DNA of 64,000 nucleotides from Cytobacillus purgationiresistens (GCF_030813235.1 NZ_JAUSUB010000018.1:42920-106919); one strand, 5' to 3'; shown: positions 46,346 through 59,854, counted from the first letter of the stretch. Numbers and translations: made by a program. The notes: generated from the sequence alone by a model not told the origin.

Positions 46346-48235
46346 TTATTCATTCGCTACCTTGGCAATTCTGCCCTGTTCTAAATACACGAGCAGGATG
46401 GAAATATCAGCTGGGTTCACACCCGATATCCGTGAAGCCTGTGCAAGTGATAACGGTCTTACATCTTTTAATTTTTGTCTTGCTTCAGTAGCCAGTCCGT
46501 TAATATCACCATAGTCTATATTATCCGGAATCTTTTTATTTTCCATCTTTCGTAAGCGATCCACCTGCTGCAATGATTTTTCTATATAACCTTCATATTT
46601 TACTTGAATTTCCACTTGTTCTGTTACATCAGCATCAAGATCTGTTTCAGCTGGAGCAAGTTGAGCAATATGATTATAATTCATCTCTGGACGTTTCAAA
46701 AGGTCTGCTGCACGAATGCCATCCTTAAGCTCACTGCCGCCCATTGATTGGATTAGCGTCTGTACTTCTGCATTTGGTTTTAAAATAAGCTGCTGCAGTC
46801 TTGCTTTCTCGTCTTCGATGGCTTGCTTTTTCAATAAGAATCTTTCGTAACGGTCTTCACTAATCATACCTACTTTATACCCTAGTTCGGTCAATCTTAA
46901 ATCTGCATTATCATGTCGTAGAAGTAAACGATACTCTGCTCTTGATGTAAGCAGGCGGTATGGTTCATTTGTTCCTTTTGTCACCAAGTCATCAATTAAC
47001 ACACCGATATAACCATCAGATCGACTTAAGATAACTTCCTCTTTGTCAATTGCATTTAAGCCTGCATTCATACCAGCCATTAAGCCTTGGCCCGCTGCTT
47101 CTTCATAACCTGAAGTTCCGTTAATTTGACCTGCCGTATAAAGGTTCTTCACCTTTTTCGTTTCTAGTGTCGGCCATAACTGTGTAGGAACAATCGCATC
47201 ATACTCAATTGCATAGCCTGGACGCATCATTTGCACATTTTCTAAACCAGGAATGGTTCTTAGTATTTCTTGCTGAACATCTTCAGGTAAGCTTGTTGAT
47301 AAACCTTGGACATACACTTCTTGTGTGTTTCTTCCTTCCGGCTCTAAGAAGATTTGATGACGCGGCTTATCATTGAAGCGTACAACTTTATCTTCAATAG
47401 ATGGGCAATAACGCGGTCCCGTCCCTTTGATCATCCCTGAATACATTGGTGAACGATGCAAATTATTATCAATGATCGTATGCGTTCTTTCGTTCGTATA
47501 AGTTAACCAGCATGGAAGCTGATCCGTAATATACTTCGTTGTTTCATAGGAGAATGCACGAGGTGTATCATCCCCTGGTTGGATTTCAGTCTTGCTATAA
47601 TCAATCGTATGACTATTAACGCGCGGCGGAGTACCGGTTTTAAACCTTACCAAATCAAAGCCTAGCTCCTCCAAGTGCTCAGAAAGCTTAATGGACGGCT
47701 GCTGATTATTTGGACCGCTTGAATATTTCAGTTCTCCCAGAATGATTTCTCCACGTAAGAAAGTACCTGTGGTTATAACAACAGACTTAGATCGATAGAT
47801 CGCTCCTGTTTGCGTAACGACACCCGTACAGACACCGTCTTCTACTAATAGACGTTCTACCATTCCTTGAATCAGCGTTACATTTTCTTCATTTTCCAAT
47901 GTTTTTTTCATTTCATGCTGATACGTAAATTTATCAGCTTGCGCTCTTAAAGCACGAACTGCTGGACCTTTCCCAGTGTTCAGCATTCGCATTTGAATAT
48001 GGGTCTTATCGATATTTTTCCCCATTTCCCCGCCTAACGCATCAATTTCCCTCACTACAATCCCTTTAGCAGGTCCACCTACTGAAGGGTTACAGGGCAT
48101 AAAAGCGACCATATCTAAATTGATTGTGATCATTAATGTTCTTGCACCAACACGCGCAGATGCGAGACCAGCTTCTACACCGGCATGGCCTGCTCCAATC
48201 ACGATGACATCATAATTACCAGCTTCGTATGACAT
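46346..48235 (-). CDS. mnmG: tRNA uridine-5-carboxymethylaminomethyl modification enzyme MnmG
   Basis: A 629-aa FAD enzyme (GidA). N-terminal dinucleotide motif [16 protein letters not shown], family signatures [17 protein letters not shown] and [17 protein letters not shown]. With MnmE it forms the cmnm5 group at wobble U34 of certain tRNAs. Start ATG at 48235 with GGGAGGTAAGATC upstream. Third in mnmE-mnmG-rsmG. Confidence 0.97.
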   Translation of the reverse strand: MSYEAGNYDVIVIGAGHAGVEAGLASARVGARTLMITINLDMVAFMPCNPSVGGPAKGIVVREIDALGGEMGKNIDKTHIQMRMLNTGKGPAVRALRAQADKFTYQHEMKKTLENEENVTLIQGMVERLLVEDGVCTGVVTQTGAIYRSKSVVITTGTFLRGEIILGELKYSSGPNNQQPSIKLSEHLEELGFDLVRFKTGTPPRVNSHTIDYSKTEIQPGDDTPRAFSYETTKYITDQLPCWLTYTNERTHTIIDNNLHRSPMYSGMIKGTGPRYCPSIEDKVVRFNDKPRHQIFLEPEGRNTQEVYVQGLSTSLPEDVQQEILRTIPGLENVQMMRPGYAIEYDAIVPTQLWPTLETKKVKNLYTAGQINGTSGYEEAAGQGLMAGMNAGLNAIDKEEVILSRSDGYIGVLIDDLVTKGTNEPYRLLTSRAEYRLLLRHDNADLRLTELGYKVGMISEDRYERFLLKKQAIEDEKARLQQLILKPNAEVQTLIQSMGGSELKDGIRAADLLKRPEMNYNHIAQLAPAETDLDADVTEQVEIQVKYEGYIEKSLQQVDRLRKMENKKIPDNIDYGDINGLATEARQKLKDVRPLSLAQASRISGVNPADISILLVYLEQGRIAKVANE

Positions 48236-48284
48236 GATCTTACCTCCCTTAAAATTATCTATATAAAAGTTCTCTTTTGAACGA

Positions 48285-48412
48285 TTGTTTTTATGCTTGT
48301 CGGAGATGGCAAGCTACCTCCACTTTTCTTTGTGCGCCTAGACCCTCGAGGTCCTTAGCCAAGGCGACCAAAAAGGAAAAACCGCCTTTTCGGCCGCCTC
48401 CGCTTTTCTATT
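48285..48412. repeat. Diverged dispersed repeat between mnmE and mnmG
   Basis: Contains GCGCCTAGACCCTCGAGG and ends CCTCCGCTTTTCTATTT, partially matching the ends of the MITE-like family in reverse orientation; the centre has inverted GCCGCCTCC/GGCGGTTT segments (CCGCCTTTTCGGCCGCC). Overlaps the mnmE stop region. Confidence 0.5.
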
Positions 48413-49793
48413 TCCCTAAGCAGAATTGGGAGAATAGTTGGTCGATAAGGCTTTCGTGGACGCTGTCCCCGGTGATTTCACCGAGCAGTTCCCATGTTCT
48501 GGTTAGATCGATTTGTACGATGTCGATCGGTGTACCCATTTCTACTCCTTGTATGGCTTCATCGATAGCATTTAATGCTTGGTTTAACAAAGCGATATGT
48601 CTTGTATTAGATACGTATGTCATATCCCCTGTTTCGATTGCCCCGGCAAAAAATAGTGAAGCTATGGCTTCTTCTAATTCATCTATTCCTTGATCCTCTA
48701 ATAAAGAAGTGGTAACGAGTTTGTGATTTTGTGAGAGCTCATGAACCTGATCCATGTTAATAACCTGTTCTAAGTCCGTTTTATTGACGATTACGATAAC
48801 GTCCATTCCTTCAACAGCCTTAAATAAATTGATATCCTCTTCTGTCAGCTCATCTGAATAGTTGATGACAAGTAGTATGAGATCTGCTTCTTTTAAGACT
48901 TGTCTTGATCGTTCAACACCAATGCGCTCGACGATGTCTTCTGTTTCTCTAATACCCGCTGTATCTACCAATCTAAGCGGAACACCGCGTACATTAACAT
49001 ATTCCTCAATTACATCTCTTGTCGTTCCTGGAATATCAGTAACGATGGCTTTATTTTCATGAACAAGACTATTCAATAGTGAAGATTTACCTACATTTGG
49101 CCTGCCTACGATAACTGTCGATAAGCCCTCTCGTAAAATTTTCCCTTGCTGAGATGTTCTAAGGAGCTGCTCAACTTCTTTTTTCACGAATGCAGCCTTT
49201 TCAAGGAGAAGATGATGGGTCATTTCTTCCACATCATCATATTCCGGATAATCTATATTTACCTCAACATGGGCAAGCACTTCCAAAATTTCCTGTCGCA
49301 ACTTCTGAATGAGCTTCGAAAGGCGACCTTCCATTTGTCCAAGCGCTACATTCATTGCCCGATCCGTTTTTGCACGAATTAAATCCATCACAGCCTCAGC
49401 CTGTGACAAATCGATACGCCCGTTTAAAAATGCCCTTTTCGTAAACTCACCTGGTTCGGCTAATCTTGCTCCATGAGTCAACAAAAGCTGAAGCACTCGA
49501 TTGACAGATACGAGTCCGCCATGACAATTGATCTCAATAACATCCTCTTTCGTAAAGGTTTTCGGACCCTTCATAACCGACACCATTACTTCTTCGGCAA
49601 TTTGCTCTGTCTTTGGATCAATAATATTGCCGTAATGAATGGTATGGGACGGGACATCCTTAATACGCTTGCCCCCTACACCTTTAAATAATAAGTCAGC
49701 AATTTCAAATGACTGGCTTCCGCTCAGCCTGACAATTGCAATGGCTCCTTCACCCATTGGTGTAGAAATAGCTGCTATAGTATCAAGTTCCAA
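48408..49793 (-). CDS. mnmE: tRNA modification GTPase MnmE
   Basis: A 461-aa K+-dependent GTPase (TrmE/ThdF). The N-terminal folate-binding domain, helical domain and inserted G domain (about 222-380) are present: [23 protein letters not shown] and NKTDL, ending in the family motif FCLGK whose Cys is conserved. It partners MnmG. AGAGGTGAAGCTGC precedes the ATG at 49793. Confidence 0.97.
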   Translation of the reverse strand: MELDTIAAISTPMGEGAIAIVRLSGSQSFEIADLLFKGVGGKRIKDVPSHTIHYGNIIDPKTEQIAEEVMVSVMKGPKTFTKEDVIEINCHGGLVSVNRVLQLLLTHGARLAEPGEFTKRAFLNGRIDLSQAEAVMDLIRAKTDRAMNVALGQMEGRLSKLIQKLRQEILEVLAHVEVNIDYPEYDDVEEMTHHLLLEKAAFVKKEVEQLLRTSQQGKILREGLSTVIVGRPNVGKSSLLNSLVHENKAIVTDIPGTTRDVIEEYVNVRGVPLRLVDTAGIRETEDIVERIGVERSRQVLKEADLILLVINYSDELTEEDINLFKAVEGMDVIVIVNKTDLEQVINMDQVHELSQNHKLVTTSLLEDQGIDELEEAIASLFFAGAIETGDMTYVSNTRHIALLNQALNAIDEAIQGVEMGTPIDIVQIDLTRTWELLGEITGDSVHESLIDQLFSQFCLGK

Positions 49794-49976
49794 GCAGCTT
49801 CACCTCTTTTCATCTCTATATCATCTATAAAAACTATATATAAATTTTTTTATTTCCCAAAAAAATAGAATATCATATCAAAAAAATTTAGAAAAGCGCA
49901 AGACCGATTTTCACAATATCATCCAGTCTATTCAAAAGGTTATTAACAGTTTAACCAAAATATATTTTTTGGAAAA

Positions 49977-50034
49977 TTATCCACATCATTGTTTTAATAA
50001 CAAGGTCTATTTTAACTTATCCACATGTGAATAA
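49977..50034. promoter_or_regulatory. DnaA-box pair between mnmE and jag
   Basis: Two perfect TTATCCACA boxes (49977-49985 and 50017-50025) and an inverted near-box TGTGAATAA (50026-50034). It lies about 3 kb from oriC in a 400-bp gap otherwise holding only a jag terminator. Confidence 0.6.
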
Positions 50035-50155
50035 CAATCAATCGGGAACATAATTCACAATTGACCTTGTCATTGACCTAGATTTAAGGTTCCGAAAAAA
50101 GCAAAATCTATCAAAACCTGTTCGGAACCAAATAGTGATATTCACACATTGCATC

Positions 50156-50196
50156 AAAAAACCCCAATCCTATTTTACATGGATTGGGGTTTTTTC
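50156..50196. terminator. Terminator after jag
   Basis: Perfect stem AAAAAACCCCAATCC / GGATTGGGGTTTTTT, immediately past the jag stop codon. Confidence 0.95.
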
Positions 50197-50821
50197 ACTT
50201 ATTCTTAACTGGTGATATTACAATATGACGGTGAGGATCATTACCATCCGAAAAGGTTTGAATACGTTTGTCATTTACTAAAGCAGTATGAATAATTTTT
50301 CTTTCATATGACGGCATCGGCTCTAGAGCAATTTTCTTTCCTGTCTTAATTGCTTGCAAGGCAAGTCGTTCTGCAAGTTGAATAAGCGTATCATATCTTC
50401 TTTTACGATAATTCTCAGCATCAAGCATTACATTATAGTATTGATTTGAATATCTATTTACCACTAGCTGCGTTAAATATTGTAAAGAGTTTAAGGTTTG
50501 TCCTCTTTTACCAATTAGTAAGGCGATTTTTTTTCCTGATAAGATAAATTGAACATTTTTACCGTCTTTTACAGTTTCAATCTCAATCGGCGTGCCCATT
50601 TTTTCGCTGACTTCTAATAAAAATTTCTCCGCTTCTTCAATCGGATCCATTTTTATTACCGCTTTTATCACTGCAGGTCTGGATCCAAAAATGCCTAGAA
50701 TCCCTTTTTTTCCCTCATCAACAATGGTAATTTCAGTACGTTCCTCGGTTGTCTTTAATTGAGCTAAAGCCGAATCTACTGCTTCCCTGACGGTTTGTCC
50801 TGTAGCAGTTATTTCTTTCAC
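50195..50821 (-). CDS. jag: Jag (KhpB/EloR) RNA-binding protein
   Basis: A 208-aa protein with a Jag_N domain (about 1-50; [19 protein letters not shown]), KH domain with [14 protein letters not shown] and R3H domain ([25 protein letters not shown]). It binds RNA and takes part in cell elongation control. Overlaps yidC by 4 nt, a conserved coupling. Confidence 0.95.
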   Translation of the reverse strand: MKEITATGQTVREAVDSALAQLKTTEERTEITIVDEGKKGILGIFGSRPAVIKAVIKMDPIEEAEKFLLEVSEKMGTPIEIETVKDGKNVQFILSGKKIALLIGKRGQTLNSLQYLTQLVVNRYSNQYYNVMLDAENYRKRRYDTLIQLAERLALQAIKTGKKIALEPMPSYERKIIHTALVNDKRIQTFSDGNDPHRHIVISPVKNK

Positions 50822-51615
50822 TTTTTCGCTCCTCCCGCAGGTTGCGTTTGTTTAGATTTCTTCAAATCTGGACCTTTAATAAAATAAGTTTGAATAATCA
50901 TGAATAAGTTACCTACTACCCAGTATAAAGAAAGTGCTGCCGGGAAATTGATAGCAAAAACCACGATCATGATCGGCATTAACCAAAGCATCATGGTCAT
51001 TTGCGTTGCCATTTGTGGACTGGCACTCATATCTTGACCTGCCATCATCATTTTCTGCTGGATGAAAGTAGTGATACCAGCAACAACTGGCAATACATAG
51101 ATTGGATCTGGCGCACCAAGATCAAACCATAAGAAATTATGCTCTGCAATTTCTGTAGTACGTGAGATTGCATGATAGAAACCAATTAAAATCGGCATTT
51201 GAACGATTAATGGCAAACATCCTGCTAATGGGTTTACACCATGCTTCTGAAATAGTGCCATCGTTTCCTGCTGTAGCTTTTGCTGTGTTTTCTGATCTTT
51301 AGAGCTGTATTTTGCCCTTAATTGTTGCATTTCAGGTTGCACTGCCTGCATCGCTTTTGAACTTCTTGTTTGCTTTATCATCAAAGGTAAAAGTATCAGA
51401 CGGATAATAATTGTTACGATAATAATGGATAAGCCGTAGCTTGCACCTGGAAAAATTTCCGCAATCTTAATAATGAAAATAGAAAGCGGATACACTATGA
51501 ATTCATTCCAAAAGCCTTCACTTTCAGACGTAATTGGCTGATTAAATTCTGTACATCCTGCAAGTAAAACTGTCACTAGAATTAAGCCAATTAATAAAGG
51601 TATTCGTTTCTTCAA
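50818..51615 (-). CDS. spoIIIJ: Membrane protein insertase YidC1 (SpoIIIJ)
   Basis: A 265-aa lipoprotein insertase: signal with lipobox LLAGC (about 17-21) and five TM segments. The groove Arg appears in [19 protein letters not shown] and the hairpin follows; C-terminus is basic (KKSKQTQP). It inserts membrane proteins with or without SecYEG, and in Bacillus the SpoIIIJ copy is needed for sporulation stage III. Located between rnpA and jag as typical. Confidence 0.95.
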   Translation of the reverse strand: MKKRIPLLIGLILVTVLLAGCTEFNQPITSESEGFWNEFIVYPLSIFIIKIAEIFPGASYGLSIIIVTIIIRLILLPLMIKQTRSSKAMQAVQPEMQQLRAKYSSKDQKTQQKLQQETMALFQKHGVNPLAGCLPLIVQMPILIGFYHAISRTTEIAEHNFLWFDLGAPDPIYVLPVVAGITTFIQQKMMMAGQDMSASPQMATQMTMMLWLMPIMIVVFAINFPAALSLYWVVGNLFMIIQTYFIKGPDLKKSKQTQPAGGAKK

Positions 51616-51807
51616 CCGTTTTTTCCTCCTTAATGCCTAGAAAATATAGATACACTCACCGTTTCATCCATACTTGTCCTCAAAAAAAGATGTCTGAACA
51701 CTGAGAATTTATCCTGTTATGTATTTTATCATCTTTTAAGCAGAACTCCTATCATTAAAAGAGGATAAATTGAAACCAATCTAAAGGCAGAGACTTAGCG
51801 ACACATT

Positions 51808-52200
51808 TCAGCCTTTTAACTCGGTTGGAATAGTTTTTTGTTTATTATTTCCATGTTTAGGTTTGTTCAAAACCTTTGAAAGCTTCAAAACGTGAATTAA
51901 ACTCTTTTTTATTTCATGAAAATCCATACTGGACACAGGCTTTCTTGCGATAATGATATAATCATAATCCTGTTTCAAATCAGCGTCTAACTCATGAAAG
52001 GCCTGGCGTATATATCTTTTTATTTGATTGCGCATAACGGCATTGCCGATCTTCTTACTGACAGATAAACCAATGCGAAAATGTAACTGTTCGCCCTTTT
52101 GTAATGAATAAACGACAAATTGACGATTGGCAAATGACTTGCCCCGCTTAAAGGCCTCTTGGAACTCTTTATTCTTTTTTACTCTAAATTCTTTCTTCAT
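51808..52200 (-). CDS. rnpA: Ribonuclease P protein component
   Basis: A 130-aa basic protein that binds the RNase P RNA and helps tRNA 5' leader removal. Family motif [12 protein letters not shown] (the RNR region [10 protein letters not shown]) and start [27 protein letters not shown] precedes the ATG. It ends with a longer than usual tail. Confidence 0.95.
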   Translation of the reverse strand: MKKEFRVKKNKEFQEAFKRGKSFANRQFVVYSLQKGEQLHFRIGLSVSKKIGNAVMRNQIKRYIRQAFHELDADLKQDYDYIIIARKPVSSMDFHEIKKSLIHVLKLSKVLNKPKHGNNKQKTIPTELKG

Positions 52201-52257
52201 GTCATTTACACCTTCTTTAAAAAAACACTTTCAAAAAGTAACATATAATGATGTATC

Positions 52258-52493
<236 letters not shown>

Positions 52494-52721
52494 TCAACTA
52501 CCCTGCATAAATTGCAAAGTAAACATCCCTACGCTCCATTTTTTCATACATAATGATTACTCAAGAATTTTAACCTCTTTTTGATTATTTGTCACCCTAT
52601 AATTGATAACAGTTTTTGGATGCCCGTTTTTTATCCCTATCGTTTACAATGAAAGATCCTTCCTTTAACCATTTTAGAAAATGAAGTACCTAACATTCCC
52701 AAAATAACCACGAAAAAAACT

Positions 52722-52997
52722 TGTGGATAATTTTTCGACATTTTTTCTTTTATCCACACCATATATAGACAAGTTTTTCACAGAAACACTACCTGTGGAC
52801 AATTATTATTAACAGCCTGTTCTACTTGTGGATAAAGGTTGAAAAAACGTTGCATGGTCTAGTAATATCTGTTATCATATTTGTGTTTTCACCCTTAATA
52901 AATGATCAACCATTTCTTCCTTATCCACAGATTGTGGATAGATTGTGGACAGGTTATTCAACCCATCTGTAGAACTTTGTCCACAGACAGTGGATAC
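52722..52997. other. oriC, upstream DnaA-box region
   Basis: A dense DnaA-box array between rpmH and dnaA. Perfect boxes: TGTGGATAA at 52722 and 52827 (inverted), TTATCCACA at 52750 and 52921. One-mismatch boxes: TGTGGACAA at 52794, TGTGGATAG at 52933, TGTGGACAG at 52944, TTGTCCACA at 52977 and AGTGGATAC at 52989. This corresponds to the upstream half of the bipartite Bacillus origin and also autoregulates dnaA. The rest of 52422-53133 contains only the rpmH and dnaA promoters, which I cannot place exactly. Confidence 0.93.
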
Positions 52998-53133
52998 TGT
53001 CGAAATTCCACTAAACTTCCTTATTATATATTTTTCCACATAAACAGTTTCGTATATTTATAAATTTATAGGTTATTTTGGAATAATACCTGTAGCTTTT
53101 TCCCACGAAACGAATGAAAAGGAGGGACATGCA

Positions 53134-54480
53134 TTGGAGAATATTGAGGATCTTTGGCAAAAAGCATTGGCCAATATTGAAAGAAAAATAAGCAAACCAA
53201 GCTTTGATACATGGCTAAAATCAACTAAAGCACATCTATTACAAGGTGACACTTTAGTAATAAAAGCACCAAATGAGTTTGCGCGCGATTGGCTTGAAGA
53301 ACGCTATTCCACATTGATCTCAGGGATTCTTGAGGATTTAACAGGCGAAAAATTAGAAGTGAAATTCATCATTCCTCAAAATCAAAAAGAAGAGGAACTA
53401 GATGCTTTAATGCCTGCTAAAAAGAAGCCCCGTGAAGAAGATCAGCCAGAGCTGCCATTAAATATGCTCAATACAAAGAATACGTTTGATACATTTGTTA
53501 TTGGCTCCGGTAATCGCTTTGCCCATGCTGCCTCACTTGCTGTAGCAGAAGCACCGGCAAAAGCGTATAATCCGCTCTTTATTTATGGTGGAGTTGGTTT
53601 AGGAAAAACGCATCTTATGCACGCCATCGGCCATTATGTTTTAGATCATAATCCATCGGCAAAGGTCGTTTATTTATCATCTGAAAAATTCACTAATGAG
53701 TTCATCAACTCGATTCGTGACAATAAAGCCATTGATTTCCGCAATAAATATCGAAAAGTAGATGTTCTTTTAATAGATGATATTCAATTCCTAGCTGGAA
53801 AAGAATCAACTCAAGAAGAATTTTTCCATACATTTAATACTTTACATGAAGAAAGTAAGCAAATTGTCATCTCTAGTGATCGACCGCCAAAAGAAATACC
53901 AACCCTTGAAGATCGTCTTCGTTCTAGATTTGAGTGGGGATTAATAACGGATATTACACCACCTGATCTTGAAACAAGAATCGCCATTCTTCGTAAAAAA
54001 GCAAAAGCAGAAGGGCTGGACATTCCGAACGAAGTCATGCTTTATATTGCTAACCAAATTGATTCTAATATTAGAGAATTAGAAGGTGCGCTTATTCGTG
54101 TTGTTGCTTATTCTTCTTTAATAAATAAAGATATAAATGCTGATTTAGCAGCGGAAGCATTGAAGGATATTATTCCAAGCTCAAAACCAAAAGTGATTAC
54201 CATTCATGAAATACAAAGAGTTGTGGGAGAATATTTCAATGTGAAGCTCGAGGACTTTACTGCGAAGAAACGGACAAAATCCGTTGCATTTCCACGTCAA
54301 ATCGCGATGTATCTATCAAGAGAACTAACAGATTTTTCATTGCCGAAAATTGGTGAGGAATTTGGCGGCCGCGATCATACGACTGTTATTCATGCCCATG
54401 AAAAAATCTCGAGATTACTGCAATCAGATATGCAATTTCAAAAACAAGTAAAAGAAATTCACCAATTACTAAAAGTTTAA
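53134..54480 (+). CDS. dnaA: Chromosomal replication initiator DnaA
   Basis: A 448-aa initiator. Domain I (about 1-85, [16 protein letters not shown]), variable linker, AAA+ domain with Walker [11 protein letters not shown] and Walker [11 protein letters not shown], and domain IV with the signature [15 protein letters not shown]. The start codon is TTG at 53134, in frame with the family N-terminus, with AAGGAGGGA 7 nt before; a nearby ATG (53129) is out of frame. A TTG instead of ATG may limit DnaA synthesis. Flanked on both sides by DnaA boxes. Confidence 0.96.
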   Translation: MENIEDLWQKALANIERKISKPSFDTWLKSTKAHLLQGDTLVIKAPNEFARDWLEERYSTLISGILEDLTGEKLEVKFIIPQNQKEEELDALMPAKKKPREEDQPELPLNMLNTKNTFDTFVIGSGNRFAHAASLAVAEAPAKAYNPLFIYGGVGLGKTHLMHAIGHYVLDHNPSAKVVYLSSEKFTNEFINSIRDNKAIDFRNKYRKVDVLLIDDIQFLAGKESTQEEFFHTFNTLHEESKQIVISSDRPPKEIPTLEDRLRSRFEWGLITDITPPDLETRIAILRKKAKAEGLDIPNEVMLYIANQIDSNIRELEGALIRVVAYSSLINKDINADLAAEALKDIIPSSKPKVITIHEIQRVVGEYFNVKLEDFTAKKRTKSVAFPRQIAMYLSRELTDFSLPKIGEEFGGRDHTTVIHAHEKISRLLQSDMQFQKQVKEIHQLLKV

Positions 54481-54634
54481 TGTGAATAACTTCGTTGTCT
54501 TTATACACAGTCTGTCCACATGTGGATAGGCTGTGTTTCCATTCGAAATCCTAGTTATCCACATACTAACAGGCCCTACTAGTACTTCTATATTCTTTTA
54601 AAATAAAAATATATATATATAACTATTAAAAAAA
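54481..54634. other. oriC, dnaA-dnaN unwinding region (DnaA boxes, DnaA-trios, DUE)
   Basis: DnaA boxes: TGTGAATAA at 54481, CTGTCCACA at 54512, TGTGGATAG at 54521 and perfect TTATCCACA at 54555-54563. After the last box comes a GC-rich spacer (AGGCCC) and CTACTAGTACTTCTATAT (54576-54593), whose lower strand reads 3'-GAT GAT CAT GAA GAT-5', matching the DnaA-trio element. Then an AT-only stretch to 54634 forms the unwinding element. Confidence 0.85.
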
Positions 54635-54655
54635 ATGAATCGGAGGATAACAAAA

Positions 54656-55789
54656 ATGAGGTTTACCATCCAACGAGATAAATTAGTTGAAGGTGTACAG
54701 GATGTAATGAAAGCAGTAACAAGCAGAACAACGATTCCAATCTTAACGGGAATAAAAATTGTCGCTTCAGATGAAGGTGTTGCTCTAACAGGAAGTGACT
54801 CTGATATTTCCATTGAATCATTTATCCCCAAAAACCAGGGAGATGAGGTCATTGTTGAAATTAAACAGCCTGGAGCGATTGTTCTACAAGCAAAATTCTT
54901 TAGCGAGATCGTAAAGAAATTACCGACTGATTTAGTTGAAATTCATGTAGAGAATCACTTGCAAACAGTCATTCGATCAGGAAAATCTGAATTCAATATA
55001 AATGGTCTTGATGCGGATGAATATCCTCATTTACCACAAATTGAAGAAGAGAACGCTTTTAAAATGCCGACCGACCTTTTAAAAGCAATGGTGAGACAAA
55101 CGGTTTTTGCAGTGTCCACCTCAGAAACACGCCCCATCTTGACAGGTGTCAACTGGCAAGTGGAAAATGACTCATTAACCTGTATTGCAACAGATAGTCA
55201 TCGACTAGCTTTAAGAAAAGCAAAGATTGAAACTGAAGGCAATGATCAATACAATGTCGTTATTCCTGGGAAGAGTCTAAATGAATTAAGTAAAATTCTT
55301 GATGACCAAAATGATTTAATTGAAATTGTAATCACAGAAAATCAAGTTTTGTTCAAAGCTGAAAATTTATTATTCTTCTCAAGACTTCTGGAGGGGAATT
55401 ATCCAGATACTTCAAGATTGATTCCGACTGAAAGCAAAACTGAGGTAGTTGTCGGGACGAAGGAATTTTTACAGGCAATCGACCGCGCTTCACTTTTAGG
55501 TGAAGGAAAAAATAATGTTGTTAAGTTTTCTACAATAGACGGTGATTTCGTTGAGATTTCGTCTAATTCTCCTGAGATTGGTAAAGTAGTGGAGGAAATC
55601 CCGAGCCAAACTAAAGATGGGGAAGATTTAAAAATTTCTTTCAGCGCTAAATTTATGATGGATGCATTAAAAACTTTGGAAGGTCCTGAGATTAAAGTGA
55701 ATTTTACTGGTGCAATGAGGCCTTTCATCATCAGACCATTAAATGACGATTCTATCCTGCAATTAATATTGCCAGTAAGAACTTACTAA
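54656..55789 (+). CDS. dnaN: DNA polymerase III beta clamp DnaN
   Basis: A 377-aa sliding clamp with three homologous domains (about 1-125, 126-250, 251-377). MRFTIQRDKLVEGVQDVMKA starts the family-normal protein; CGGAGG precedes that ATG by 9 nt, and a 7-residue longer frame is not supported. C-terminus ILPVRTY is conserved. It tethers polymerases to DNA. Second gene after oriC. Confidence 0.96.
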   Translation: MRFTIQRDKLVEGVQDVMKAVTSRTTIPILTGIKIVASDEGVALTGSDSDISIESFIPKNQGDEVIVEIKQPGAIVLQAKFFSEIVKKLPTDLVEIHVENHLQTVIRSGKSEFNINGLDADEYPHLPQIEEENAFKMPTDLLKAMVRQTVFAVSTSETRPILTGVNWQVENDSLTCIATDSHRLALRKAKIETEGNDQYNVVIPGKSLNELSKILDDQNDLIEIVITENQVLFKAENLLFFSRLLEGNYPDTSRLIPTESKTEVVVGTKEFLQAIDRASLLGEGKNNVVKFSTIDGDFVEISSNSPEIGKVVEEIPSQTKDGEDLKISFSAKFMMDALKTLEGPEIKVNFTGAMRPFIIRPLNDDSILQLILPVRTY

Positions 55790-55865
55790 AAACAGGAGAA
55801 TCGCAAATGAATGATTTGCAGTTCACTGTGTCGTCAAAAGGAAAAATAGGCAAAATTCAGCGGAT

Positions 55866-56000
55866 TTGGTGAAGTGTCCATTCGACTCCTGCGGGAGAAG
55901 CGAGATAGCCCGTGACCCTGCAGGAGCGTAGCGACATAGCGGCATACCGCTCGCCCCGCCGAAAGCGAACGGTATGCTTCGGGAAATCCTACACCATCTT
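55866..56000. repeat. GC-rich dispersed repeat between dnaN and rlbA
   Basis: Contains TCGACTCCTGCGGGAGAAGC, CCCTGCAGGAGCGTAGCGAC and CTCGCCCCGCCGAAAGCGAA, a GC-rich palindromic intergenic repeat type I know from many Bacillus genomes. It is strikingly more GC-rich than its surroundings and holds no gene. Confidence 0.7.
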
Positions 56001-56026
56001 TTTTATGAAATTAAATGAGTTTGTCT

Positions 56027-56067
56027 AAAGCCTTAACCGCAAATGAATGATTTGCGGTTAAGGCTTT
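56027..56067. terminator. Long hairpin terminator after dnaN
   Basis: An 18-bp perfect stem AAAGCCTTAACCGCAAAT / ATTTGCGGTTAAGGCTTT with loop GAATG. A 17-bp piece of it (GCAAATGAATGATTTGC) also occurs at 55803-55819, on the other side of the dispersed repeat. Confidence 0.85.
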
Positions 56068-56215
56068 AATTGATTCGAAAAAGTTGAAGAATGAAGACAA
56101 AATAACTACTTTGTTAATTTTTTTTGTGTATCTGTCAATTATTTAGTAAAATAAACTATTAGATACTATCAATCATGATGAATGTCTTTAAGTCAAACTT
56201 AGGAAGAGTGCAAAC

Positions 56216-56428
56216 ATGAACGAAGTAAAAATAGAAACGGAATATATTACATTAGGTCAATTTCTCAAAGCTGCTGATATCATCCAAACTGGAGGAATGG
56301 CTAAATGGTTCTTAAGTGAATATGAAGTGTTCGTGAACGATGAACAGGATCAGCGTCGAGGAAGAAAGCTGCGCGCAGGAGATAAAATAAGAATTCCAAA
56401 CCAAGGAACATTTATTGTAACGGATTAA
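56216..56428 (+). CDS. rlbA: S4-domain RNA-binding protein RlbA (YaaA)
   Basis: A 70-aa S4-like RNA-binding protein (YaaA). IQTGGMAKWFLSEYEVFVND and RGRKLRAGDKI are the family core. Ribosome-binding site GGAAG. It lies between dnaN and recF as in B. subtilis; presumed ribosome assembly role. Confidence 0.92.
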   Translation: MNEVKIETEYITLGQFLKAADIIQTGGMAKWFLSEYEVFVNDEQDQRRGRKLRAGDKIRIPNQGTFIVTD

Positions 56429-56447
56429 ATAAGGGATGTAACCGCCT

Positions 56448-57566
56448 ATGCATATAGAGCAATTGCAATTAAAAAATTATCGAAACTACGATGCATTAGA
56501 AGTAAGCTTCGAAAATAAAGTAAATGTAATCTTGGGGCAAAACGCCCAGGGTAAAACAAATGTGATGGAATCCATCTACGTTTTGGCAATGGCAAAGTCA
56601 CATCGTACCTCCAATGATAAAGATCTTATTCGCTGGGACGAGGAATATGCTAAAATAGAAGGTAGGGTCCAAAAACAGCATGGTTCCTTACCTATGCAGC
56701 TGATTATTTCTAAAAAGGGGAAAAAGGCTAAATGCAACCATATTGAACAGCAAAAGTTAAGTCAATATGTTGGAAATATGAATGTAGTAATGTTCGCGCC
56801 TGAAGATCTCCATCTCGTAAAGGGGAGCCCTCAAGTTAGGCGGCGTTTTATTGATATGGAAATTGGACAAGTTTCCCCTGTCTATTTACATGCCATCAAT
56901 CAATATCAAAAAATTCTTCAGCAACGCAATCATTATTTAAAGCTGTTACAAACGAAAAAACAAACTGATCATACGATGCTCGACATTTTAACGGAGCAAT
57001 TCATTGAAATGGCGGCGAAGATTGTTTTAAAGCGTTTTGATTTCATTCACCTGCTGGAAAAGTGGGCCATGCCCATTCATGAAGGCATATCTAGAGGTCT
57101 TGAAACATTAAAAATCGTGTATAAGCCGTCAGTTGAGGTATCAGAAGAACAAGATTTGTCGAAAATGATTAGTGTATACAATGAAAAATATTTAAAGACA
57201 AAAAATAGAGAGATTGATCGTGGTGTGACAATGTTTGGTCCGCATAGAGATGACCTTCTTTTTCAAGTGAATGGAAGAGATGTTCAAACCTTTGGTTCTC
57301 AAGGCCAGCAAAGGACAACTGCTTTATCCGTTAAGCTTGCTGAAATTGAGCTTATCCATTCCGAGATTGGGGAGTATCCAATTCTTCTACTGGATGACGT
57401 TCTTTCGGAATTGGATGATTACAGACAATCTCATTTATTGAACACCATACAAGGAAAAGTCCAAACTTTTGTTACGACGACCAGTGTTGATGGCATTGAC
57501 CATCAGACATTGAAGGAAGCTGCTGCTTTCCAAGTGGAAGCAGGCATGCTTAAAAAGATTCAATGA
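56448..57566 (+). CDS. recF: DNA replication and repair protein RecF
   Basis: A 372-aa SMC-like ATPase. Walker [10 protein letters not shown] (about 31-39), signature [15 protein letters not shown] and Walker [13 protein letters not shown]. It loads RecA on gapped DNA with RecO and RecR. Starts 19 nt after rlbA and precedes remB by 9 nt. Confidence 0.97.
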   Translation: MHIEQLQLKNYRNYDALEVSFENKVNVILGQNAQGKTNVMESIYVLAMAKSHRTSNDKDLIRWDEEYAKIEGRVQKQHGSLPMQLIISKKGKKAKCNHIEQQKLSQYVGNMNVVMFAPEDLHLVKGSPQVRRRFIDMEIGQVSPVYLHAINQYQKILQQRNHYLKLLQTKKQTDHTMLDILTEQFIEMAAKIVLKRFDFIHLLEKWAMPIHEGISRGLETLKIVYKPSVEVSEEQDLSKMISVYNEKYLKTKNREIDRGVTMFGPHRDDLLFQVNGRDVQTFGSQGQQRTTALSVKLAEIELIHSEIGEYPILLLDDVLSELDDYRQSHLLNTIQGKVQTFVTTTSVDGIDHQTLKEAAAFQVEAGMLKKIQ

Positions 57567-57575
57567 GGTGATACC

Positions 57576-57824
57576 TTGTATATCCATATAGGTGAAGATG
57601 TTCTCATACGAACAAAAGATCTTGTCGCTATTATAGATAAAGAAAGTGCCAGCTCTTCTAAGAACACAGAAGAGTTTTTACATCGTGATAAGGGCCTATT
57701 AATTAATTTATCTAAAGGCGATTATAAGTCGATTGTGATTACAACTGATCATATTTATTATTCTCCTCTTGCCTCTGCCACATTGAAAAAGCGCTCAAGT
57801 AAATTAAGTGTGCAAGAGTTTTAA
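57576..57824 (+). CDS. remB: RemB (YaaB) matrix regulator, DUF370
   Basis: An 82-aa DUF370 protein, MYIHIGEDVLIRTKDLVAII, paralogous to RemA. In B. subtilis RemB is required for biofilm matrix expression. The start is a TTG at 57576 with GAGGTGA upstream. Between recF and gyrB. Confidence 0.9.
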   Translation: MYIHIGEDVLIRTKDLVAIIDKESASSSKNTEEFLHRDKGLLINLSKGDYKSIVITTDHIYYSPLASATLKKRSSKLSVQEF

Positions 57825-57881
57825 AGGATTAATGAACCAATTCATACAGGTAAAAAAATGCAACGCAAATGGAAAGTGTAG

Positions 57882-59819
<1,938 letters not shown>

Positions 59820-59824
59820 TGGAA

Positions 59825-59854
59825 GCCAGGATAGAAAAATTCTATCCTGCTTTT
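59825..59854. terminator. Terminator after gyrB
   Basis: Perfect stem CAGGATAGAA / TTCTATCCTG followed by CTTTT, just past the gyrB stop. Confidence 0.85.
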
